From Undaria pinnatifida (Eukaryota; Sar; Phaeophyceae; Laminariales; Alariaceae): a DNA stretch of 64,000 bases. Below are positions 48,201 through 56,990 of the stretch, piece after piece. How positions within the stretch are numbered: position 1 is the first letter of the stretch; each line of letters starts with the position of its first letter. The DNA lies in assembly GCA_012845835.1 (NCBI GenBank), contig JABAKD010000030.1:8210305-8274304 (forward strand), read 5' to 3'. The translations under genes and the position numbers were made by a program. The notes under the pieces were generated by a model. It had not been told where the DNA came from. It saw nothing but the letters and a program-made list of their open reading frames with translations, and ran no database searches.

Positions 48201-51200
48201 TGATCCGTACCGTTACAGTTAAGGCGGTGTTCGCCGTGAGCACGTAGGGCTTGGGGACGGGCCAAATAATGCGTCGTATGGCGTAGAATGGCAACGCAAG
48301 GTGTACACCCAAAAAAACATAAATGAAAAGACTCATGACAGGGGAGGGCATAATTACCGCCGTGATTGGGAAGTTCACGGGAACCTGAGCACAGTTCCAG
48401 GGGATCAACCGTGGTAGGAATATGATGACCCACAATCCGGTGGCCTTGCGGGGCGGCAAAGGCTACCGGGACCCAAACACGAAGAGAACACGAAAAAAAG
48501 GAAGAAAGGACGGCCGGTAATTCGGTCGTCTTGCGAGTCTGCAAGGCTACCGGGACCCTACTTGGCAAAGTATTGAGAAAAACCGATCGAACCTAGAGCT
48601 CGGCGATGCCGTCAGGGCAAAGCGGCACCGGCGGCGGTCAGGGTACAACACAAAGGTCGAACACCTAGGCGCAAAATCACCGAGTATTGGCGGAGGAATC
48701 GTAAAGTACGAACACAAATGAAAAAAAAAAAAGAAACTACGGTTCGGAAGCCTGAACGAAACGAGACTAGCGAAGGTCGAGCTCTAGCGCGGGAACGTGC
48801 ATATCCGTTTCTTTACCGACCGTTTCAGCCGCCGGGCCGACACGTTCGCTGCCTCGGCAGAAAACTTCACGGCCGCCGGAACTACCGGCATCCTGCTCAA
48901 CGAGTACATCCCTCTCTGGGGGTGCCCGGTGACGCTCCTCTCCGACAATGGTCAACAATTCACCTCTAAGCTGGCGACCATCGTCTACGACCGCGTTGGC
49001 ATCCGCAAGATCAACACCAGCGCCTGCCACCCCTGCACCAACGGCGGCGTCGAGCGGGTCAACCATGTACTGGCCCAGATGCTCTTCATGGTTGGCAACG
49101 AGAAGCAAACCGGCTGGGACGTGCTACTGCCGCACGTGTCGGCGGTCTACAACAACTCCGTCAACGTCGCCACCGGGCTTGCGCCCAACGAGATCCACAT
49201 CGGCCGCCTACCCCGCCTCCCGCTCTCGGTTTTCGAACACGAAAACATCGGCGGTCACCAGAGCCTGGATCGCGACCACCTGGTGTACATCAACCTTGCC
49301 ACCGACCGACAACAACGCGCCTACTCCCTCGTCCGCGAGCTCCACCGACTCACCGTCTCGCGTCTACAACGCCGCAACGCGCCCATCATGGCCGCCCTCC
49401 TCGCCTCCCCCCCTTTTTCCGTTGGCGGCTGGGCCTGGGTCTACAACTCCGCCTCCACCATCCGCCAGGGTGTGAAGAAGGGCACCGACGCAACCGTTCT
49501 GAAGACGAAGCTCTCGTTGAACTGGAACGGACCCTTCAAGATCCTCGCGGTAGGCCCGACTGCCGCCTCCGAAACCCCCGACAACCGCCCCCTACAAGAC
49601 AAGCTGCTCTTCCTCGATATTCCTTCAGACCTTCCGGGACGGGAATCTACGCCACGCGTCTCCGTTAAACGATGCAAGCCCTGCCACAACCCCGACAACT
49701 ACCAGCGGTTCCGGTTCACACGCAACGGCTGTTTTGCCTACCGGGCCATCGCCCCCTGAGCCCGCCTCGACCCCAGATTGGCGATTGCTCACCCGCTCGT
49801 CACAGGACGTGCGCTCTTTCAGTGACAACGTTGGGCCCGCGAACGACGGGTCCCCACTCGCTGCCACGGTGTTGACAGCACCACTGAGCGGTATTATGTA
49901 TTCAATATTATTATTAGTTCACCACTATTAGTTCACCACTACTATTAGTCCACCACTACTAACAGCAGTAGGATGTGCCCTCTAGGGTAACTGGCTTAAA
50001 TCGCAACTGCGACAGGGCCATGATGACGACCATGGTATGACGACGACGATGATGATGATGGGGATGACTATGATGATGATGATGACATGGCCATGATGAT
50101 GACGATGGCGACGATGATGATGGTGACGACGGTGATGATGGGCGGCGACGATGAAACCAAAGAACATGACGACATTGATGATGACGAAATGACGATGCCA
50201 GTGATGCAGATGAACACGATATATTTATTATGGTAATGATGACGATAACGACGAAATGATCACGATGATGATGCAATATAATCATCATGACACAAATACA
50301 TTTACTATGGCGATGGCGACGATGATGACGATTGTGATGATAATTATGACGATGACGATTAAACGATAACGATGATCTCATCAACAGCATGACAAAGACA
50401 AAAAAAGTGATAATACCACTAGTGATGAGCTGATGATGACGATGATGATGATAATGGCGGTGAAGACAAAATTATGACAATAACGTCGAGAAGTAAACGA
50501 TTACATGACGATGAGGATGAAAAAGCCAAAAAAACTGTCAATGACTGACGGTGAAGACGAAGACGATGAAGACGACGAAGATAGCAGTGGCCGACCATTA
50601 TTCCGACGAGAACGACCCCCCCCCCGCCGCACACCTTCTCAGCCGCCTCCCTCTCTTCGGCATTGTTCTCGCACGGCCCAAGCGCCGCAGCCCTGCCCTT
50701 CCCGTCTGCTCCTGAGTTGCAGCGACCCGCTGCCGCCAGCTGCGCCCGCTCCTTCCTCTCAGTTCTCTCCTCGTCCTGCAGGTACACCTGAAACAGAAAA
50801 AAAGGCCGAGCGCGTACATAGCCGGCGAAAACGAAGGCACGCGCTAATTTAGGCCAACTCTATTGGGCGGTCGAGACAATTCCAAAGCAAATATCCCATT
50901 TAAAAAATAACATCGAGACATGTCCAAAGCTGCCATTTTCGTTTTCCGTGCCCCACCCTTTGCATTGAAGACTTCATGTCGTAAATTCGAGTTTCCGCCC
51001 AGGAGTGTTGTGTCACTGCTGTGTTACCAGGGATATTATTCGGGCAGGCCAGTTTATACACACAACAGCAAACATCGTGGTAATCGCCGCGAACGGTTTG
51101 AGCATGACAGTGCCTACATGCAGCAGCGCCTCCCGCCCCCCCCACCTCCCCCCAAACAAACGCCTACGGTGACACATGGGGGTCACAAAAACAAAAATCA

Positions 51201-54200
51201 CGGCTTACCTTGAGGAGCACCTCCAGCTTGGTCACCGCCTCTCGCTCCTCCTTTCGAATCCCCTCGCTTATCTCCTCGGTCGCTAAAGTCGCCTGCCACC
51301 TTGCCAGAGCTTGTCGCCCTCTCTCTTCCTCCGCCGGCCTCCTCTCAAGCCCTACCTTCACCCTGCAGGTCGGCAGGGCAGTTTTATCGCGACGAGTAAA
51401 CATTTTATTCAAGAAAAAACAAATGCAGTGCGTGCTCCGGGTTAAGAGCACTCCGTGACAAGCCGCAATCAGCATTCGTACCTATTCGTTGGTCTCATTT
51501 ATGGTGGGAAACGTCTACCAGGTAGCTTTTAAAGTACAGGCGAGACATGCCGATTTTGACCGCTCTTACGTCCCGAGTTATCTTGTCTTGGAGGCTCTCA
51601 AATCGGGGTACCCACTGCACATCAGCTGTGACTTAGATCAATTGAATTGTCGGTACTCAGCTCTGCAAGAGCTGCGCGATAAGACGTCGGCCGCGCGTGT
51701 TCCACAAGGTACATAGCCCTAATGGTCATATACTGTACCTGGTACGTAGTTTGCGCCATGGTCTAATTATAGGTCCACGGTAAGTCCGGAGGGTCAGTCG
51801 GTGGGGCTCAGGTCCGGGTGGGACCAGGTCGACGTGGGACCAGGGTTGGTAAGGGGTTTCAGTAGGTTCTTGCCACAACCCTTTTCCAACTGCTAACCTC
51901 GTTTTTGTATTACTTGGAATGGGAGCAGTTTTGTTTTTTGCAAGTGGTGAAAAAGTTGTATAACTTTCATACCAGGCATGTAGCATCAATCACAATAGTA
52001 CATATAGCCTTATCTATAAAATTATATCTATAGCCCTATCTACAGTAAATATCGAGCGATGCGGCTCTCTTCATCAAACACAGCAGCAGCAGCTCTGTCC
52101 ACTCTCCACACGACGTGCCCAAAGCGACAAGGTGTACGCGGAAGGTAAACGCGACCACCGCGCATACGACCAGCGCTCATAAACCCCCTTTGAGAGACTA
52201 AAGGAAGAAAGGCAACCAAAACAAAATGCCACCCGCCGCAGCAAGCAAGCATGGCGGAGACATGGTACGGCAGAGCTGCGTGCACCAGCAATTGCCTTCC
52301 GAGGGTGGTTGCTTGAGGAGTTCTATATACCTTTACCTGAAAACTAATTGTGAGTCAACTGAAAGTGCAAACCCGACGAACAAATCCTATGTCCTACATA
52401 TACGAAAACAAAAAAAAATCCGACGACGTCGGGTTAACGCCTACACCACTTAAAAACTTTTTTTAGGACAAACTTACTTGAACTTAGTGTAGGGAGGGCT
52501 TTGGGGGGCTCTAAAGGTTAAGGAGCCCCGTCATTCAGAAAACATAATTTTTGCGAAAAAGAGCTACCGTGCCTATATCGTGCCAGGGTAGCATATTTCG
52601 GCTGCTAGAGGAGGTCAAGTGCCCGAAGCAAGTGCAATATAGGGCGATGTACGACAAAAACGTAGCATGGTCATATTAGTACTCTTAGTGCTGACCGCTC
52701 TTCCGAGACCGTCGACAATCACCCTTCTGGTCTTTTAAGCTTTTTAATATCTGGGTCCGACGAAAGAGCTAAGCTCGCCTTCGGTAGGCTTCCTCCGCCC
52801 GGGCCCTGTCCCCTTCAAGCAATGCCGCGCAGCCGTTTCGATCGCAGGGCGTCGCCCAACCCGGCCAGCTTCCTCCCCCTTCTCCTTCCTGGCGCTCGTC
52901 GCTCCCGTCGCAGCAGTCGCACACGCCTAAACAAGGATTCCGCGGCGGTGTGGTGTGACGGTGGAAGGGAAAAAAAAAATGAATCAAGCCGCAGCAGCAG
53001 CACAAGTAGCAGCAGGTAGATGGCGTGTCGATCGAGCAAACATAGCATCTAGCGGGTGGAGGGCGGGGTTGGTTGGGGTAAGGAGCGGGAGCTTAGTCAG
53101 GTTACATTTACGATCACAATTTCTGCCCCGCTTGTGTTCTAGTTTTAGGTGGCATGCCTTATTAAGCCTACTGGACTGCGGGGCAGCAACAGCAGCAGCA
53201 GCAGCAGCAGTAACAGCAGCAGCAGCAGGAGGAGGGCCGTCTGACTATTCTGATTATCACGCTAAGCGGATTGATCGATCGAGCGATTCGTTGATTTGAT
53301 CTACGTATTGATTCGATCGGTTCAGCAGCAGCAACAGCAGCAGCAGTCGTGTGGTTATCCTGAAAATCCTGATTATCATGTCGAGCGGATCGATCGATCG
53401 ATGGGTTGACTGATTCGATCGATTGATGCAATCAATCCATTGATTCCATCGACTGGATCGAACGGACGGATGCATCGAGCGATCAATCAATTGATTCGAT
53501 TCGATCGATTGGATCTAGCGAATTGATCTATCCATCTATCAGCCAACTGATTAGAGTGATTGCATTCATAGGATCCAACTGTTCGATCTATCTATCGAGC
53601 GATCGATCAACTTATTCGATTGATTCGATCGATCGGACCTAATGGATGGCTCTATCTATCGAGCGATCTATTGAATGCAATGCATCGAGAAGATCTCGTG
53701 TTGATTGGTTGCTCAAGTCGATCGGTTTCAGTCGTCAGGATGGCGTTTTTGGCACGCGGTGTGGCAGGAGAGCACATGCCGAAGTAACAACATGCAGGCA
53801 CCTATCACACCTACACCTGCCTACCTACCTCTATACCTGTCTATCTATTCCACCGCAGCGATCGAAAATGTGGCCCCACAAATAACTGCCGACAAAAAGA
53901 AGCGCGTTCGCGTGTTTCTTAAGCTTGCAGGTTGAACTGCCGGTAAATAAATTAGCCTGGGCCACCCGCCACCGCAGGGGGCGCGACTCGCTTTGCCAGC
54001 CCCCACCGACACCATACGTGCAGGAAAACGAAGAAAATGATATCCCCGTTTTATCGCGCAAACAAAGCCGCACCAAGCCAAAGAGCTCGAAGCTCGAAAC
54101 AGACACCGAAAAAACGGATGGAAACGCTGGTCGCTCGCTCACCGTCCCACACCCTTGACGTGGGGATGGTCTGGTTCAGGGGCCCCGTCTCGAGGCACCG

Positions 54201-55701
54201 AAACCTGTCGAAAGTGGATGTGGCGAGAGAGACAGAGAAAGAGCGCGAGACGCAAGAACGAGGAAGGAAGCGCGGGGATCGGGAGGGGCGGGGGGCGGGG
54301 GGCGTGAGGGCATAGCTTTTTCGTACGCAAAAAAACAGTGTTTTTTACTACTTGAGACGGATGCCACTGGAGGGACATAACAGAGGGGTAACAACGGGGG
54401 CATGCGGTAATTGAGCGGCGAACACAAGGAACGAGACATATAAGAAGGCGGGAGAGAGGAGGAATGGAGGGGGTGGAGTATGTCGGGAGCAAGAGGGGGG
54501 GGGGGGGGGTCGTAGCTCGTCGATTGCTGCGCCGGCTGCTGATGGACCAAAGGGGTCGGAAGCCAACCCCCCATGCAGCATAACAAGTGCGACCAACATA
54601 TACACTGTGTGCGGTACGAGTACAGGTTGCAAACAAACGGACCGTAAGAAATAAAAGATAAGGCTCGGGACGCCAGATGCAGACATCGCAGATATGCCAG
54701 AACAAAAATATGCGCATCGGCAAGAGGCGATAACCGCGGATGAGGTCTCTCCAGACGACCGCGGAGAACAACTTGCGAGAAAAACGCAGAGGACAAATCT
54801 TCGAGACGACTGCCGAGGGAAACGCCAGAAAAAAACACGCACGACACATCTGGAGACAACCGTGGGGGACATTTACGGAGATAACCGCCGACGACAGATC
54901 TGGACATCACCGCGGACGACAACTCTGAAGATAACGCTGAGGAATCACGGAGGAAAACCTTGCAAGATGTATTGTATGAGTAAGAGTACAACCTATGGCC
55001 GACAAAGGTGAAGGCGATGTTGGGGTTAAGAGTAGGAGAAAAGTGTCAGCTGGTATCAATTGATATCTGATGGCACTCAATTTCCTTGCGGTCGGGCGGC
55101 TGACAAACGGGGGAACCCCCCCCCCTAGCAAATTCAATGTTGCATACCAGCCACCAGGTACTGCTACCGGTGTGTAGGTGGCTGATGTTCTGTCTCTTCT
55201 AAGACCCCCCGCGGCCTCAACCATACAAAGTTACATCGACGGTTGAACGCTGATACCAGGTAGTCACATGTCTTGCTGACCCGTATACCTGGCATCTACT
55301 TACGTGTATATTGGTGTAAAAATAGTAGAGAGCCATTCCGGTGGTACACACGTCCTCGCGCACATGATTTGTTGCACGCGCAACTCTAACACCCTGTCCT
55401 GAATCAGAGGACAGCGGATGATTCCACGCTCCACTCGTACGAGGCTGGCTCAGCGAAAGTTACGAAAACGACGGCACGTTATTTTTTTCTGCAATTCCGG
55501 GCAAGGCATCCCCCGCTCACTCGCTAGTATATGTACGGCCAGGTACGCCGTACCAGGGTATGCATGATATGGTGCAAAAACGAAGACAGAGACACCCATA
55601 GCCGCAGCAGCAACAGCGCACCTCGAGTGCCCCTTGTGAGAGCAGGCTGGCGTGAGCGTCTCGTCCGTCCCATCAAAGCAGTCGCAGTAGTCGTCGTTGA
55701 C
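36269..55701 (-). CDS. PRKCSH: glucosidase II beta subunit (noncatalytic, MRH lectin), partial model
   Basis: The minus-strand exons are 55701-55622 (VNDDYCDCFDGTDETLTPAC), 52926-52779 (VCDCCDGSDE), 51362-51209 and 50775-50635 (Glu/Arg/Lys-rich coiled coil), 41412-40894 (Lys/Asn-rich then acidic), 40701 to about 40640 (AAADAEDKEAQRRRKQRG), about 37285-37122 (LDLGERAEFAALAEECLELH) and 36426-36269 (GYLYVLCPFKDVKQDRHSLG, KW.RWG, MLYDGGSRCHN). This order, two Cys/Asp LDLa-like repeats, a charged middle and an MRH domain, is that of the ER protein that recruits glucosidase II alpha to trim glucose from N-glycans. Phases agree across 52779/51362, 51209/50775, 40894/40701 and 37122/36426. The donor at 52779 would be GC (AG|GCGAGC). 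Not found: the signal-peptide exon, an exon between the two Cys repeats, a link between 50635 and 41412 (phase mismatch), the 3' edge of the 40.7-kb exon, and the last MRH exon with the expected Glu and Tyr sugar-binding residues. Confidence 0.8.
36612..36900 (+). repeat. CATGGCCGTAGTCG dispersed repeat, one partial and one fuller copy
   Basis: A short piece (CATGCCCGTACCCCGTAGGA, then CCGTAGACCCTCGCATCC) is followed at 36694 by a copy running through GCATGAAGGGTGAGCTGCAT and CTTGTGAGGCGGACT. It lies between the MRH exon and the preceding exon of the minus-strand gene. Confidence 0.8.
37582..38010 (-). other. 142-codon open frame, unidentified
   Basis: The minus-strand frame contains LRSLVLHWDQFLDGNGKFLV and WDAPIALWDFLFPELDVEHE, protein-like in composition. 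A plus-strand frame of 129 codons overlaps it (37546-37935), so which strand codes, if either, is unresolved. It falls in an intron of the glucosidase II beta gene. CCCCGGGGACATATATA motifs repeat at 37640-37680. I do not recognise it. Confidence 0.25.
38762..39003 (+). other. coding-like repeat shared with 20255-20375
   Basis: The 80-codon frame includes GLSNDDAAVARGIVCQEIRP and AGFETGDFVKKKGWG, with a homologue on the minus strand at 20.3 kb. The function is unknown. It is probably a fragment of an old multicopy element in an intron of the minus-strand gene. Confidence 0.45.
39170..39390 (+). repeat. CCA/CCG trinucleotide microsatellite
   Basis: About 220 bp of CCACCACCACCATC-type sequence, giving Pro-, His- or Val/Gly-rich frames in the six readings. 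None is taken as a gene. Confidence 0.92.
39560..40200 (+). repeat. tandem repeat of about 175-190 bp, four units
   Basis: Each unit has GGAGAACCCGG-like, CCTTCA.GAGAGA and CAA.A..GTCAGCCCGAGATA-like blocks, then CCTAACGGAGAGGC and a G-rich, CGGCAGCA-containing spacer. Units start near 39585, 39772, 39950 and 40115. A diverged partial unit with GGTGACGAGGGTAT lies at 40500-40570. Confidence 0.78.
40383..40503 (+). repeat. GGCAA pentamer microsatellite
   Basis: AAGGCAAGGCAAGGC units run for about 120 bp with a few substitutions. The array sits just 3' of the 40.7-kb exon of the minus-strand gene. Confidence 0.92.
41425..41640 (+). repeat. interstitial telomere-like TTAGGG array, degenerate
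   Basis: About 215 bp of GGGTTAGGGTCAGGGTTAGG-type sequence with GGGGTA and GGGCAG variants. It starts some 15 bp from the 3' splice site of the 41412 exon, so in the transcript it reads CCCTAACCCTAA immediately upstream of the acceptor. Isolated CCCTAACCC motifs also occur near 8163 and 22050. Confidence 0.88.
41840..41950 (+). repeat. dispersed CAGCTGTGAGTTCGA repeat
   Basis: CACGTCAGCTGTGAGTTCGA is followed by CTTTGCAAGCTGAGTGATAC and CTCGTTAAGGATACAGG, the same order as 44580-44695. Confidence 0.75.
42047..42135 (+). repeat. CATGGCCGTAGTCGTATGA dispersed repeat, short copy
   Basis: CATGGCCGTAGTCGTATGAA, then CGCATCCCTACTATGCCGGA and CACGTCGGGTTTTCAC, as in the copies near 23.6-24.1 kb. 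Confidence 0.8.
42235..42490 (-). pseudogene. broken coding fragment, unidentified
   Basis: The minus-strand frame reads MLKLDKEERNALEEEVRKLD and DEFDRLESSEKTIAILGDRW, then TAG, and continues in the same frame as PQMVKQDGDRISKQFLCSIW to a second stop. It is strongly charged and protein-like on both sides of the first stop, which suggests a mobile-element gene with a nonsense change. I do not recognise the family. It lies in the large intron of the glucosidase II beta gene. Confidence 0.4.
42893..44056. mobile_element. TIR element of 1,164 bp with AAT flanks
   Basis: The left end AGAGTGTTTGCGAAAATACG and the inverse of the right end, AGAGTGTTTGCGAAAGTACG, stay similar for about 40 bp. Both sides are flanked by AAT (42890-42892 and 44057-44059), a possible 3-bp target duplication. 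Inside is a 165-codon frame (43158-43655) with a frame on the opposite strand and no known domain, plus a perfect hairpin at 43397-43438. The superfamily is not assigned. Confidence 0.62.
43397..43438. other. perfect 18-bp stem hairpin with 6-base loop
   Basis: CGGTTTAGGGCAGAGGAG and its exact complement are separated by TTTCCG. There is no T tract beside it. It is internal to the TIR element at 42893-44056. Confidence 0.9.
44235..44340 (+). repeat. fragment of the TTAACCCC MITE family
   Basis: CTTAAGAGCCGCCAAAACCC, CTATACTAAATTCAAGTAAA and TTTGTCC..AAAA.GGGTTTC follow the order of the left half of the 14048 element and the inverse of 52470-52545. It continues into GACCCGAAATCGTCGGAATG, also seen near 38645 and 42852. 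Confidence 0.6.
44580..44695 (+). repeat. dispersed CAGCTGTGAGATCGAAGATT repeat, best copy
   Basis: CCAGCTGTGAGATCGAAGAT, GTCGAAACTCACCTTTGCAA, GCTGTGTGCGATACTCC, ATCGCGCGTATTACGAGG and CTCATTAAGGATGTAGG occur in order over about 115 bp. This is the most complete member of the family in the window. Confidence 0.8.
44754..44940. repeat. inverted repeat with about 70-bp arms
   Basis: TCTGTGCGCGGAAACTATAC, TTGAAGGGGACAAA.CTG and GAA.G.ATCAGTTTAT are mirrored by ATAAACTGATTCATTCCTTC, TTTGTCCCCTTGAAGGAT and GTTTCCGCGCACAGA. A third copy of the right arm lies at 45434-45516. The structure suggests the ends of a small DNA element. Confidence 0.72.
44985..45260 (+). repeat. tandem repeat of about 150 bp, two units
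   Basis: GCCAGAGT(A/T)ATAAACACTAC followed by CAGGCAGT, then CTAGCCATCCATGCCGTAGC, occurs twice (from about 45008 and 45155), with C-rich filler between. Confidence 0.8.
45261..46399. other. no gene seen
   Basis: It contains a C/A homopolymer stretch (45345-45375), the third right-arm copy noted for 44754-44940, an AT dinucleotide run at 45640-45672, and AGATTCTC/GAGAGTTCTC-type short repeats near 45730-45860. From about 46140 it grades into degenerate gypsy pol sequence. Confidence 0.5.
46400..47175 (+). pseudogene. Ty3/gypsy pol fragment, start of reverse transcriptase
   Basis: The frame at 46454-47113, open upstream to about 46400, carries LCEFPDVFSTSKTDFGSCIL and VPPHSEPVTSRPYRINPI. This matches the start of gypsy reverse transcriptase (LL.EF.DVF, then a P.....YR motif). 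After a frameshift near 47070 it continues KADAVLDQYLAAGLIQHPTS and SYSSSMVAIPR, equivalent to the E..L..LL..G.I..S.SP..SP segment. The catalytic domain with YxDD is absent because the homology stops near 47175, next to an inverted gag palindrome. It lies inside the 9-kb intron of the minus-strand glucosidase II beta gene. Confidence 0.7.
47406..47837. repeat. palindrome: 196-bp arms, 40-bp spacer, made of gag 3' ends
   Basis: Arms 47406-47601 and 47642-47837 are mirror images with only about four mismatches, including GCCGTCATGGCTGTCGAC on the right. Each arm encodes the same gag tail, which ends before a stop in TFRIN, so two gag ends meet tail to tail. Confidence 0.93.
47705..48568 (-). 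pseudogene. gypsy gag C-terminal fragment
   Basis: The 287-codon minus-strand frame contains CNGTDHGMKTC, a zinc knuckle that has lost its first Cys (the expected C-X2-C start reads HRLNC). Then comes LNPTLGQLNNGGHAYHQWQQ, homologous to the gag at 30923-32425, and an Asn/Arg/His/Gln-rich basic tail. Its first 90 codons lack similarity I can name. The lost Cys and the palindromic junction at its end suggest a rearranged, inactive copy. Confidence 0.66.
48797..49759 (+). pseudogene. Ty3/gypsy integrase core and C-terminal fragment
   Basis: The 320-codon frame has the DD35E catalytic triad: Asp8 in TDRFSRRADTF, Asp50 in LLSDNGQQFTS and Glu86 in NGGVERVNH, with exactly 35 residues between the last two. 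HPCTNGGVERVNHVLAQML corresponds to the usual HPQTDGQTERVNR. Downstream it has a basic and WVYNSAS/LNWNGPFKIL region like the C-terminal chromatin-binding part of gypsy integrases. The N-terminal HHCC finger is missing because a stop lies just upstream, so the protein is truncated although the triad survives. It would join element DNA to a target if complete. Confidence 0.82.
49760..50029. other. 3' flank of integrase fragment, no LTR recognised
   Basis: It contains TTAGTTCACCACTATTAG repeats near 49914-49955. No polypurine tract or LTR pair could be confirmed by eye. Confidence 0.45.
50030..50580 (+). repeat. GATGAC / GATGAT trinucleotide region
   Basis: About 550 bp dominated by GATGATGACGATGA-type sequence, ending about 55 bp from the exon at 50635-50775 of the minus-strand gene. 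His/Ser/Val-rich frames on either strand are artefacts. Confidence 0.85.
51510..51715 (+). repeat. composite of two dispersed repeats
   Basis: 51510-51620 matches the TATAGGCGAGACATGCC family of 14885-15080, including CTCAAATCGGGGTACCCACT. 51625-51715 is a CATCAGCTGTGACTTAGATC copy of the CAGCTGTGAG family, with CTGCAAGAGCTGCGCGATA. The two families are therefore adjacent here. Confidence 0.65.
51716..52778. other. intron sequence, no gene seen
   Basis: It holds a fragment of the TTAACCCC MITE family at 52470-52545 (GTAGGGAGGGCTTTGGGGGG, then CTCTAAAGGTTAAGGAGCCC). Nothing else is recognised. Confidence 0.5.
53183..53700 (+). repeat. CAG runs and GATC/GATT-rich repeats
   Basis: CAGCAGCAGCAG tracts occur at 53186-53230 and 53321-53346. 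From 53265 to 53700 the sequence is built of GATCGATCGATTGATTCGAT-type words. The region is GATC-dense and palindrome-rich. Confidence 0.82.
54720..54955 (+). repeat. degenerate repeats of the GACGACAGATCTGGA type
   Basis: Words such as CGAGACGAC, GGAGACAACCG, GACGACAGATCTGGACATCA and CCGCGGACGAC recur about every 25-40 bp. Long minus-strand Ser/Arg-rich frames (236 and 271 codons) cover this and neighbouring simple sequence, and are not called. Confidence 0.55.
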
Positions 55702-55829
55702 CTTCGAACACAGTAAACACAAACACGGCAAGCAAGAGAAGCAACAGTAGCGGTGCAGCCAGTCAGTTCAATATTGGAGGCACGTCGTGCGGCAATCGGA
55801 CTATAATACTGCTGCTGTACGATAATATC

Positions 55830-56830
55830 TGTAGTTAAAATGTTAGGGTGACAGCGTATCAACTTGGAACCGTGGGTTCGAGTCTCACAATACTCCCGTC
55901 TTTTTTTTTGGGGGCGGTGGGACTTTTACATGATATCTATTAGATCACTACTACTGTCTTCATACTCCCGATGTATACCAAAACCCGCCATTATAGTGCA
56001 AAAAACAAAATAATAAGACCACCCCCAGGTAGAGAAAACTTACCTAGGCACTGACTGAACCACAAGTACCAACAACCCTGACCAAGCCATCCATCCGCAA
56101 ACCATCCATCATACATATGATAGAGCAATATAGTGGAAACTACAAATATAAATTTATAAAATAGATATGATGTTATATCTAGTTCAAAATTCCCCACCTA
56201 AAGTAATAATACCAACACCAACCATTGTAGTGGAGAAAAACATTTTTTTTTACAAAATAATAGGACCCCTCCCATCAAGAAAAAATTACCCACATAGTAT
56301 ATTACAGGTACCAACAAGCAGCTTGAAAAGATGAGTATTGACCCGAAATTCGTCGAACTCACAGCTGACGTTCTGAAAAAATATATATATAAAATGTTAA
56401 GAGTGACAGCGTGTCAATTTGGAACCGTGGGTTCCAGTCCCAAAGTCTTTTTTTTGGGGGGGGGGAGTAGCCAACTTTTATTCTCGAATGCTGTATTAAT
56501 ATTAACATATTAGATAACTAGTAATACTCTGTATTCGTACTCCTCCCGATATTAAAGCGGGGGAAAAACAAAATAAACCACCTACTGTACATATGATAGA
56601 GCAGTATAGCGGAAACTACAGTAATACATTTATAAAATAGATGTGATGTTAGATCTAGCTCCAAATTCCGCACCTAAAGTAAAAATACCAACACTAACCA
56701 TTATAGTGGAGAAAAACGAAACATATATATACATATGTTTTGAAAAAAAAAAAAAATAGGACCCTTCCCGATAAAAAACTCACCCATATAGTATATTACA
56801 AGTACCAACAACGCAGCTTGCAAATATGAG
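55830..56830 (+). repeat. two copies of a roughly 550-bp element with a tRNA-like T arm
   Basis: Copy 1 has GTGACAGCGTATCAACTTGG, then GTGGGTTCGAGTCTCAC, a perfect 5-bp T stem with a TTCGAGT loop. Copy 2, from about 56393, has GTGACAGCGTGTCAATTTGG, then GTGGGTTCCAGTCCCA. Both continue through a T/G tract, ATATGATAGAGCA.TATAG(T/C)GGA, TTTATAAAATAGAT and ACCATT.TAGTGGAGAAAAAC. An older mitochondrial or nuclear tRNA gene could be the source of the 5' part. Confidence 0.68.
56330..56375 (-). repeat. inverted CAGCTGTGAGTTCGA repeat, short copy
   Basis: Plus strand: GAGTATTGACCCGAAATTCG, then TCGAACTCACAGCTGACGTT. The same segment recurs at 56825-56870. Both are inverse to the copies at 41840 and 13990. 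Confidence 0.65.
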
Positions 56831-56839
56831 TATTGACCC

Positions 56840-56990
56840 GAAATTCGTCGAACTCACGGCTGACGTCCTTAAAATGCTTTTTTATAAAGTAGGCACAATA
56901 TGATAGATCCTTCAACAGGGTATACGCACCCCGTAACACGCGCGATTGAAGTACCACACGCAGCTTGCAAAGCTGAGTTTTAATCAAAAA
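56840..56990 (-). repeat. inverted CAGCTGTGAG repeat, longer copy
   Basis: Plus strand: TCGAACTCACGGCTGACGTC, TCCTTCAACAGGGTATACGC, ACACGCGCGATTGAAGTACC and ACACGCAGCTTGCAAAGCTG. This is the inverse of the 44580 member. Confidence 0.65.

Noticed and set aside
50598-50840. Plus-strand Pro/Arg-rich frame over 50505-50852
   Set aside because: It is the opposite strand of the coiled-coil exon at 50635-50775 of the glucosidase II beta gene.
54139-54991. Minus-strand frames of 236 and 271 codons
   Set aside because: They cover G-rich and short degenerate repeats, overlap each other in different frames, and show no conserved domain.
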